NCBI GenBank assembly: GCA_003647375.1 | Contig: QMMS01000147.1 | Coordinates: 1-10,509, forward strand | Direction of reading: 5' to 3' | DNA: 10,509 nucleotides | DNA from: Deltaproteobacteria bacterium | Lineage (GTDB): Bacteria > Desulfobacterota > Desulfobacteria > Desulfobacterales > B30-G6 | Position numbers and translations under genes: made by a program | Shown here: positions 1 to 5,378 of the stretch, one piece after another | Numbering within the stretch: position 1 is the stretch's first letter | Layout of the letters: every line of letters starts with the position of its first letter | Notes under the pieces: model-generated | Databases searched by the model: none | Told to the model about the DNA's origin: nothing | Seen by the model: only the letters and a program-made list of their open reading frames with translations

Positions 1-24
1 AATTGTTTAAAGAGGTAAACAAGA

Positions 25-1920
25 ATGCTTAGATTAATGCGAGATTACGCCACGAGCTGGCTAATAAAAATTATCCTCGGGGCCATCGTGATTGTATTTG
101 TTTTCTGGGGAGTTGGGAGTTTTCGAAACCGAAAATCCAATGTTATTGCGAGTGTCAATGGTGAAGCCATCTCTCTTGAGGAATACCGGTCCACATACAA
201 CAACCTGCTGGAACAGATGCGACAAAGGTTTGGCGACAACCTGAACGAAGAGGTGCTGCAGATGCTTCAGTTGGATCAGCAGGCACTGGACCAGTTAATT
301 GAGCAACGACTCCTGATGCAGGAAGTGGCAAGGCTCAATTTCAGGGTAACGGATGAAGAGGTTGTCAGAGTCATCCAAAATATCAGCTCTTTTCAAACCA
401 ATGGCGTGTTCGACAGCCGTCTCTATACGACTGTTTTGAACTACAACCGGATGACGCCCGAAGGTTTTGAATCGGCCCAAAAGGCAAGACTGCTTATCGA
501 AAAGCTGCGCACCTATCTTTTCAACAACTTCCAGGTATCGGAAAACGAGCTGAGAGAATATTATGACTGGAAAAACGTAACGGTGTCCATCGATTATGTT
601 CTTTTCGATCCAGGTACATATCAGGAGATCGAGCTGACTGACGAAGTCCTGGAGACGTATTTCAACAGCCATAATGAATCTTACAAGACCGATCCCCTGT
701 TGAAGGTTCAGTATCTTCATTTTGATCCGCAAGACCACAAAGCTGAGGTTCAAATTTCCGCGGAAGACATAGAAATCTATTATTTTGACAATCGAGAAAA
801 ATTCGCGACACCAAAAACGGTTGAAGCCAGGCACATCCTCTTCAAGGTAGATGCCGAAGCACCCAAGGAAGCGATTGATGCGGCGAAGGCCAAAGCCGAA
901 GATGTCCTTGGACGGGTTCGAAAAGGAGAAGATTTTGCATCCATGGCCAAACAATACTCCGAAGGGCCATCTAAAGAAAATGGCGGTCAATTAGGTGCTT
1001 TTAAGAAAGAAGATATGGTGGCACCATTTTCTGAAAAGGCGTTTTCCATGAAACAGGGCGAGGTGAGCGAGCCGGTGCGAACCCAATTCGGGTGGCATTT
1101 GATAAAAGTGGAGAAGGTCAACGAGGCATCGGTCCAGCCCCTGGAAGAAGCTAAAAAGACCATTCGGGCGACCCTTACGGACGATCAGGCAAAAACCCTG
1201 GCCTATGACAAGGCAGAGGCGTTTTACGAAACGACCCTGGAGGGGGACCAGCTTGCCGGAGTTGGAAAAGAAATGAGCCTGGAGGTCAAGACCACGGGGC
1301 TTTTTTCCATGGTGGGGCCTGAAAAAAACATCAAAAACCGGAAAGCGTTTGCCGATGCGGCCTTCGCTCTTTCCTTGAATCAGATCAGCGAGATACAGGA
1401 TTTTGATGATGGGTTTTACATTCTTCAGGTCGTTGAATCCATTCCCGGGAAGATACCGGAGCTGGGGTCTGTAAAGGAAGCTGTTACCAGGGACCTGATG
1501 AAAGAAAAACAGGCTGCCGTGGCGGAGGAAGAGGCAAAAGCGCTCCTGGCTGTGCTGAAAAGCGGCACAACTGCCGGTAACACCGGATCCGACATGGGAG
1601 TTGCCTTTAAAACCACCGACTATTTCAAGCGCAATGACCAGATAAAGGGCATTGGCTGGGAAAGCGAGATTTCCCAGAAGGCCTTTACACTTTCATTGGC
1701 TCAACCGCTTTCGGAGGATATTGTCAGGGGGAAAAACGGGTTCTATGTTATTCGTCTCAAAGATCGAAGATTACCGGATCCGCAGGGATTTGATAAAGAA
1801 AAGAAACTGCTCCAGGAGACCCTGAGCAATCAAAAGAAATTGAAAGCCTTTAATTCATGGCTGTCAGAGATGCGTAAAAAAAGTGAAATTACAATTCAAG
1901 AGGGGTTTGAACCGAAATAG
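25..1920 (+). CDS. ppiD: PpiD/SurA-like membrane-anchored peptidyl-prolyl cis-trans isomerase
   Basis: Predicted periplasmic folding factor of 631 residues, anchored in the inner membrane, that would catalyse proline isomerisation and chaperone newly exported proteins. The length is close to that of E. coli PpiD (about 620). What is visible: a short basic N-terminus, one membrane helix at about residues 13-32, a SurA-N-like helical chaperone region at about 40-260, and a full parvulin domain at about 264-365 (EARHILFKV, GEDFASMAKQYSEGPS, GGQLGAF, FGWHLIKVE). The rest resembles further degenerate parvulin halves: AFALSLNQIS near 446 and KAFTLSLAQPLS near 552, each followed by a GFY-I/V strand. 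The start at 25 has the Shine-Dalgarno AGAGG at 11-15; Met5 is the only close alternative. The gene begins at the window edge, so its promoter and any upstream partner are not seen. The fold assignment is firm; the symbol rests on architecture and is less certain than the family. Confidence 0.88.
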   Translation: MLRLMRDYATSWLIKIILGAIVIVFVFWGVGSFRNRKSNVIASVNGEAISLEEYRSTYNNLLEQMRQRFGDNLNEEVLQMLQLDQQALDQLIEQRLLMQEVARLNFRVTDEEVVRVIQNISSFQTNGVFDSRLYTTVLNYNRMTPEGFESAQKARLLIEKLRTYLFNNFQVSENELREYYDWKNVTVSIDYVLFDPGTYQEIELTDEVLETYFNSHNESYKTDPLLKVQYLHFDPQDHKAEVQISAEDIEIYYFDNREKFATPKTVEARHILFKVDAEAPKEAIDAAKAKAEDVLGRVRKGEDFASMAKQYSEGPSKENGGQLGAFKKEDMVAPFSEKAFSMKQGEVSEPVRTQFGWHLIKVEKVNEASVQPLEEAKKTIRATLTDDQAKTLAYDKAEAFYETTLEGDQLAGVGKEMSLEVKTTGLFSMVGPEKNIKNRKAFADAAFALSLNQISEIQDFDDGFYILQVVESIPGKIPELGSVKEAVTRDLMKEKQAAVAEEEAKALLAVLKSGTTAGNTGSDMGVAFKTTDYFKRNDQIKGIGWESEISQKAFTLSLAQPLSEDIVRGKNGFYVIRLKDRRLPDPQGFDKEKKLLQETLSNQKKLKAFNSWLSEMRKKSEITIQEGFEPK

Positions 1921-1930
1921 CGAGCGTATT

Positions 1931-1950
1931 CCCCGTAGCTTGTTGCAGGG
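1931..1950. repeat. imperfect 20-bp palindrome after ppiD
   Basis: CCCCGTAGC and GTTGCAGGG lie either side of TT in the 88-bp gap after ppiD. Five of the nine facing positions are Watson-Crick pairs, two are G-U wobbles if transcribed, one is C-A, and the innermost C-G could not close on a two-base loop. It looks like a decayed palindromic intergenic repeat. It has no T-run, so it is not a convincing terminator. A second, shorter dyad, CGGCA-G-TGCCG, sits at 1967-1977. Confidence 0.4.
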
Positions 1951-2008
1951 TTCTTCAATAACACAGCGGCAGTGCCGTTCAGGGATACTGCTTTTAGGTG
2001 GATGAGGG

Positions 2009-2260
2009 ATGGGTGACGGTATGGCGAAATCAAAACGTGACACCAGTGCAGAACAATCACATATCATCAAAAAATGCCCCGAATGCTATACCTATATCCC
2101 CCTGGATGCTTTAAAATGTCCATCATGCAAAGTAAGGGTCGGTAGAGTCGACAAGCATGGTATGGCCACCAGAAATACGAACTGGGGCAGTTATATCATC
2201 TGTATTCTTGCCTGGGTGGCATTTGTGATTTACATATGGTTCGCTTTTTTTCGAGCGTGA
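2009..2260 (+). CDS. small zinc-ribbon protein with one C-terminal membrane helix
   Basis: An 83-residue protein of unknown function. A hydrophilic N-terminus leads into a zinc-ribbon-like knuckle pair, CPEC (Cys23-Cys26) and CPSC (Cys37-Cys40), the usual CxxC-x10-CxxC spacing for a four-cysteine zinc site. A basic linker follows, then one hydrophobic helix at about residues 61-81 that ends the protein. The inferred product is a tail-anchored inner-membrane protein with a cytoplasmic zinc finger. The start at 2009 is chosen because TAGGTGG at 1995-2001 is well spaced; ATG 2021 (Met5, MAKSKRD) is an alternative. The stop is two bases before the preferred AMMECR1 start, so the two genes are probably co-transcribed and translationally coupled. 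Rubredoxin-like and ribosomal zinc-ribbon families cannot be separated by eye at this length, so no name is given. Confidence 0.75.
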   Translation: MGDGMAKSKRDTSAEQSHIIKKCPECYTYIPLDALKCPSCKVRVGRVDKHGMATRNTNWGSYIICILAWVAFVIYIWFAFFRA

Positions 2261-2262
2261 TA

Positions 2263-2826
2263 ATGGCAAACCTTACCCAAAAAGATAAAGCTTTTCTGGT
2301 GCGGCTGGCCCGATCCGTTATCGAGGCGGCGCTGGACACGGGTCAAAAAGAAGCCCTGCCGGATGATGTCTCGGAAGCGGTAATGAAAAAAGGTGGCTGC
2401 TTTGTGACGCTTCACAAAAAAGGCGCCTTGAGGGGCTGTATCGGGACCATCGAACCGGTGCAATCCCTGGTAAAAGGCGTGGAAGAAAATGCCATCAATG
2501 CCGCCTTCAAGGATCCACGGTTTTCGTCCCTGCGTATCGAAGAGCTTCCAGAAATCGATCTGGAAGTCAGTGTCCTCACCGTACCCCAAAAGCTGATATT
2601 TAAAGATTCTGAAGACCTCAAGCGTCAGCTAAGGCCCGGCATTCATGGGGTAATCCTGTCCAGCGGCTGGCGGAGTTCCACATTTTTGCCCCAGGTCTGG
2701 GATCAACTCCCCGACCCGGAACTTTTTTTAAGGCACCTGTGCGAAAAAGCGGGTCTGCACGGAGACTGCTGGCAGGATCCGGAAACGGAGATCGAGGTGT
2801 ATGAAGCTGTTTATTTCTCTGAATAA
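2263..2826 (+). CDS. amrA: AMMECR1-domain protein (AmmeMemoRadiSam system protein A)
   Basis: A 187-residue, single-domain AMMECR1 protein spanning the whole fold. Family hallmarks are clear: GGCFVTLHKKGALRGCIG (LRGCIG at residues 56-61), AAFKDPRF (80-87), GIHGVIL (127-132 region) and FLPQVWDQLP (141-150). The bacterial role is not established. The name refers to its frequent genomic association with a Memo-like protein and a radical SAM enzyme, neither of which is in this window. Start choice: the reading frame stays open to ATG 2236, which would overlap the zinc-ribbon gene by 25 bp. ATG 2263 gives the N-terminus MANLTQKDKAFLVRLAR, as is usual for this family, and lies two bases after the upstream stop. 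The ribosome site is weak, which fits translational coupling. The family call is strong; the symbol is conventional. Confidence 0.88.
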   Translation: MANLTQKDKAFLVRLARSVIEAALDTGQKEALPDDVSEAVMKKGGCFVTLHKKGALRGCIGTIEPVQSLVKGVEENAINAAFKDPRFSSLRIEELPEIDLEVSVLTVPQKLIFKDSEDLKRQLRPGIHGVILSSGWRSSTFLPQVWDQLPDPELFLRHLCEKAGLHGDCWQDPETEIEVYEAVYFSE

Positions 2827-2844
2827 AATCGCTGGGCAATTTTA
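2824..2844 (+). terminator. weak hairpin overlapping the AMMECR1 stop codon
   Basis: TAAAATCGC and GCAATTTTA pair over eight of nine positions around a TGG loop. The stem is mostly A-T and only a short T-containing tail follows, so it is at best a weak intrinsic terminator. It may instead be the left edge of the repeat-rich spacer: the 12-mer AATAAAATCGCT at 2822-2833 recurs exactly at 5095-5106. Confidence 0.25.
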
Positions 2845-2847
2845 TGG

Positions 2848-2883
2848 TTTGTTGGGTTACTTGGGTTTATTGTGTTTATTGAG
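2848..2883 (+). repeat. left array: four degenerate 9-bp units, consensus TTTATTGGG
   Basis: The units read TTTGTTGGG, TTACTTGGG, TTTATTGTG and TTTATTGAG, head to tail with no gaps. The last two units, with the flanking bases 2865-2885, form the left arm of an inverted repeat with 2954-2974 (19 of 21 positions match). The array is noncoding and lies between the convergent amrA and helicase genes. Confidence 0.7.
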
Positions 2884-2888
2884 TTGCG

Positions 2889-2915
2889 GACGGTTATTGG
2901 TCGACCTCAATAGCC
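2889..2915. repeat. core dyad between the two 9-bp arrays
   Basis: CGGTTATTG and CAATAGCC face each other across a short spacer that contains the palindrome GTCGAC, with TATTG/CAATA as the perfect inner part. It sits centrally between two oppositely oriented 9-bp arrays, so the whole 2848-2973 segment is roughly symmetrical. Confidence 0.4.
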
Positions 2916-2937
2916 AGCTACCCTGAACGGAGAACAA

Positions 2938-2973
2938 CCCTATAAACACAACAAACTCAACAAACACAATGAA
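2938..2973 (-). repeat. right array: four degenerate 9-bp units in inverse orientation
   Basis: On the + strand the units read CCCTATAAA, CACAACAAA, CTCAACAAA and CACAATGAA. Their reverse complements (TTCATTGTG, TTTGTTGAG, TTTGTTGTG, TTTATAGGG) match the left-array consensus and keep the same 9-bp period. Together the arrays form one composite inverted structure of about 126 bp. Confidence 0.7.
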
Positions 2974-3012
2974 CAGATAGTCCCTCGGCCCATTAGTGGC
3001 TTTTTAGCAGTT

Positions 3013-3098
3013 TAGGCTGTAGGCTGTTAGGTGCCCTTCGCTGATAGCTGTCAGCCACCCTCCGACCCTTGTATCCCCCTCGACCCCTTGAACCCTTC
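3013..3098. repeat. TAGGCTG direct repeat, small hairpin and pyrimidine-rich short repeats
   Basis: TAGGCTG occurs twice in tandem (3013-3019, 3020-3026), followed by the related TTAGGTG. A hairpin with arms GCTGA and TCAGC lies at 3040-3055. Next comes a strand-biased pyrimidine tract in which ACCCTTG/ACCCCTTG/AACCCTT recurs at roughly 8-11 base steps up to the helicase stop. With the 9-bp arrays, this accounts for most of the 2827-3100 spacer; I see no gene there. Confidence 0.5.
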
Positions 3099-3100
3099 AG

Positions 3101-5035
3101 TTAATACACTGTCTCCCTCGCCAATACATCCAGAGGAATTCCATCGAGAAATCTTGACGGGCGATTCAGAAATGAACCTGATATCCGGTCAAAGAGCTGG
3201 CCCGGGTAGGTGATGAACAGGTTTTCTTTTGCCCGTGTTGCAGCCACGTACATCAACCTCAATTCCTCTTCCAACTCTTCCCCCTTGTTGATGGCATGGG
3301 CTGAGGGAAATCTGCCGTCCAGCGCCCAGATGATAAAGACCGTATGCCATTCAAGCCCTTTGGCCGAATGGATAGTGGAAAGGGTGAGGCGCTGATCTTC
3401 CGGGATTGTCATGGAAAATGTTTCATCCACGGCGGTGGTCGGCGGCTCAATGGCCATATCTGTCAGGAACGATTCCAGGCTTTGGTACCGTTCCATAATG
3501 GCCAGCAACTGCTCAAGGTCTCTGGCGCGTTTGGGGTGGTCGTCGTATTTTTTTTTCAGGACCGGCAGGTAGTGGGACAAGACCGCTTCTCCCAGGGTGG
3601 ATACGGACATCCGGCCAGGATCCATCGCGGCAAGGAGCTTTGCCAGGTCCGCCACCTGTTTTGAAACCCGGTCGCTCAACGCCGCAGTTTGAAGGCCTTT
3701 AACGCCATTTCGCTGCTCTTGAATGGCCTTGAAAATATCTTTGGCGCTTTTGGGCCCGATACGATCCAGGAGCAGAAGGATTCGATACCAGCTGATAGTG
3801 TCTGCGGCATTGTAAACCACCTTTAAATGAGCCAGGACATCCTTGATATGTGCCGAATCCATAAATTTAAAGCCACCCACCTTGATGAACGGAAAGGCTT
3901 CCCTGCTCAGTTCGATTTCGAGATCAAATGAATGAAAGCCTGCCCTGAAAAGGATAGCGATTTCATTCAATCGAACACCCTGCAGAGACAAGTCTTTTAT
4001 TTTGTCGATTACAAACCTGGATTGACTGTTTTCACTACCGGATCGAACCAGAACCGGCAGATCGTTTCCCTCTATGGTGGAAAAAAGGGTTTTGGTGTAT
4101 TTCTGGGATGCCCTGTCGATGATGGTGTTGGTAAGGGTTAATACCGGTTGAACACTTCTGTAGTTTTCCTCCAGACGAATGATGGTCGTATCCGGGTATC
4201 TGTTCGGAAATGAAAGAATATTTTCGATGGCGGCGCCTCTGAAAGCATAAATACTCTGGGAATCATCACCCACCACCATGATGTTTTGGTGTTGCTGGGT
4301 CAAAAGATACAGAATTTCAGCTTGAACCTGGTTGGTGTCCTGGTATTCGTCCACCATAAGGTATTGATACGTGGATGCCAGTCGATCCCGGATGTCTGCA
4401 TCTTCGCTCAGGAGCCGGTGTAGACAGATGAGAAGGTCGTCATAATCCAGGAGGCTGTGACCGGATTTATATTGCTGATAATCGTTGTGAAGATTCACCA
4501 TTGCATCCATGTGCTGTTTCAGGTGAGGATGGTCTTCATAGATGATATCATCCACGGATAGAACCTTGTTTACGGAAGCGCTGAAAATGCCGGCAAGCGT
4601 TCGATTTTTAGGAAACGAGCGATCTTTCAATCCGGCACCCGATTCCTTTTTGAGGATACTGATCAGATTTTCCATATCCACACGATCGATGATGGTAAAG
4701 GCGTTGCTCAGCCCGATACAGGAAGCATATCTACGCAGAACGGCATTGGCAAACGAGTGAAAAGTTCCGCCTGATACGCCTTCGCATCGGTTGTCCTGGA
4801 GGTCGGAAGCCCGCTTCAGCATTTCCTGAGAGGCCCTTCGCGTGAACGTCAGCAGCAGAATGGACGCGGGGGGAATACCATCTTGTACCATTCTGGCGAC
4901 ACGGTAGGTCAATGTCCGGGTTTTTCCGCTCCCTGCTCCTGCTATAACGAGAAGGGGACCGTCATTGAATGAAACAGCCTCATACTGGGGCTGATTGAGA
5001 ACATCTTTATATGCAATCATTGATTTTTGGCTCAT
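3101..5035 (-). CDS. UvrD/Rep/PcrA-type superfamily 1 DNA helicase
   Basis: A 644-residue ATP-dependent 3'-5' helicase, cytoplasmic, of the kind used in repair and in clearing replication forks. All superfamily 1A motifs are present: Q-motif region LNQPQYEAV (13-21), Walker A GAGSGKT (33-39), motif Ia LLTFTRRAS, motif II DEYQDT (229-234), motif III GDDSQSIYAFRGA (256-268), motif IV LEENYRS (288-294), IVb FMDSAHIKDVLAHL (391-404), motif V LSTIHSAKGLEW (552-563) and motif VI MYVAATRAKENL (595-606). It is shorter than UvrD or PcrA (about 720 or more) and ends soon after motif VI, so the flexible C-terminal extension that binds partners is missing. It stands alone on the minus strand between plus-strand genes, so it is monocistronic, with a good promoter at 5065-5094. 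The ribosome site is weak; Met6 is an alternative start. There is no nuclease domain, so it is not AddA or RecB. Choosing among uvrD, rep and pcrA is not safe by eye. Confidence 0.92.
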   Translation of the reverse strand: MSQKSMIAYKDVLNQPQYEAVSFNDGPLLVIAGAGSGKTRTLTYRVARMVQDGIPPASILLLTFTRRASQEMLKRASDLQDNRCEGVSGGTFHSFANAVLRRYASCIGLSNAFTIIDRVDMENLISILKKESGAGLKDRSFPKNRTLAGIFSASVNKVLSVDDIIYEDHPHLKQHMDAMVNLHNDYQQYKSGHSLLDYDDLLICLHRLLSEDADIRDRLASTYQYLMVDEYQDTNQVQAEILYLLTQQHQNIMVVGDDSQSIYAFRGAAIENILSFPNRYPDTTIIRLEENYRSVQPVLTLTNTIIDRASQKYTKTLFSTIEGNDLPVLVRSGSENSQSRFVIDKIKDLSLQGVRLNEIAILFRAGFHSFDLEIELSREAFPFIKVGGFKFMDSAHIKDVLAHLKVVYNAADTISWYRILLLLDRIGPKSAKDIFKAIQEQRNGVKGLQTAALSDRVSKQVADLAKLLAAMDPGRMSVSTLGEAVLSHYLPVLKKKYDDHPKRARDLEQLLAIMERYQSLESFLTDMAIEPPTTAVDETFSMTIPEDQRLTLSTIHSAKGLEWHTVFIIWALDGRFPSAHAINKGEELEEELRLMYVAATRAKENLFITYPGQLFDRISGSFLNRPSRFLDGIPLDVLARETVY

Positions 5036-5064
5036 AAGGCTTAACTTAATAAAAGTTGTAACAG

Positions 5065-5094
5065 CTTATAGACGAAGGCATACGCGAATGTCAA
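5065..5094 (-). promoter_or_regulatory. sigma70-type promoter for the helicase gene
   Basis: Read on the minus strand, TTGACA (5094-5089, 6/6 consensus) and TATAAG (5070-5065, 5/6) are separated by 18 bases. Transcription would begin near 5058, giving an untranslated leader of about 23 bases before the start at 5035. This is the best promoter match found in the window. Confidence 0.65.
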
Positions 5095-5099
5095 AATAA

Positions 5100-5114
5100 A
5101 ATCGCTTTGCGATT
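5100..5114. repeat. short perfect hairpin just upstream of the helicase promoter
   Basis: AATCGC-TTT-GCGATT, a six-base-pair stem with a three-base loop, lies six bases from the helicase -35 box and shares its right arm with the left end of the larger 5109-5246 element. Confidence 0.5.
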
Positions 5115-5246
5115 GCCGATCTTACCGCATCTACGGCGTCAGATGCCATACCGTATAGTTCACTATTCGGTCTTCGCTCTTCGAGCTACGCCCAGACAAG
5201 AGCGGAACAGCGTCTTCCTTGTAGCTACGGCAACCTCGACAATCGC
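5109..5246. repeat. 138-bp noncoding element with imperfect 26-bp terminal inverted repeats
   Basis: The left end (5109-5134, starting GCGATTGCCGATCTTACC) and the reverse complement of the right end (5221-5246, starting GCGATTGTCGAGGTTGCC) agree at about 20 of 26 positions; the outermost seven bases are identical. Inside are two further hairpins: GCATCT/AGATGC at 5127-5146 and CGCTCTT/AAGAGCG at 5175-5204. The palindrome GTAGCTAC lies at 5221-5228. The layout suggests a small nonautonomous repeat element (MITE- or REP-like) or a branched structured RNA. No reading frame is evident in it, and no target-site duplication was recognised. Confidence 0.55.
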
Positions 5247-5378
5247 TCAATTTAGGAACTAGTGTCCGTCCAGAAATGAGGATTTTTGCGCAAGATCATG
5301 GCGTCCAACGCCGATATCGCGGAAAAAGATCATTTGTGGATGGGCACTAACTATAGAACGAGATGCAAGGATGGTCGT
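5247..5378. other. noncoding segment upstream of the M16 protease, possible repeat remnant
   Basis: Together with 5036-5246 this completes a 343-bp gap without a convincing gene. It starts with TCAATTTAGG (5247-5256), continues with AACTAGTGTCCGTCCAGAAA, and has a small hairpin GGCGT-CCA-ACGCC at 5300-5312 and the direct repeat AAGATCAT at 5292-5299 and 5326-5333. The protease frame is open back to TTG 5286, but that translation has no protein-like character. TATAGA at 5352-5357 is a poor -10 candidate with no matching -35, so I call no promoter. Confidence 0.4.

Noticed and set aside
295..990. 231-codon minus-strand frame inside ppiD
   Set aside because: It lies wholly opposite a well-supported gene, has no domain signal, and is rich in Phe, Ile and Arg as expected of an antisense shadow.
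2236..2262. Earlier ATG for the AMMECR1 gene
   Set aside because: It adds nine residues unlike the family N-terminus and overlaps the zinc-ribbon gene; kept only as an alternative.
2848..2973. CRISPR-like repeat array
   Set aside because: The units are 9 bp, contiguous, degenerate and inverted, with no spacers and no cas genes nearby.
3040..3055. GCTGA/TCAGC hairpin as the helicase terminator
   Set aside because: The stem is only five pairs and no T-run follows on the minus strand.
3101..5035. Helicase as part of a defence island
   Set aside because: It stands alone with no nuclease or other defence gene beside it, and all motifs are those of ordinary UvrD/Rep helicases.
5286..5378. N-terminal extension of the M16 protease from TTG 5286
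   Set aside because: It would bury the clear signal sequence that starts at 5379, has no ribosome site, and translates probable repeat sequence; ATG 5379 has AAGGA at good spacing.
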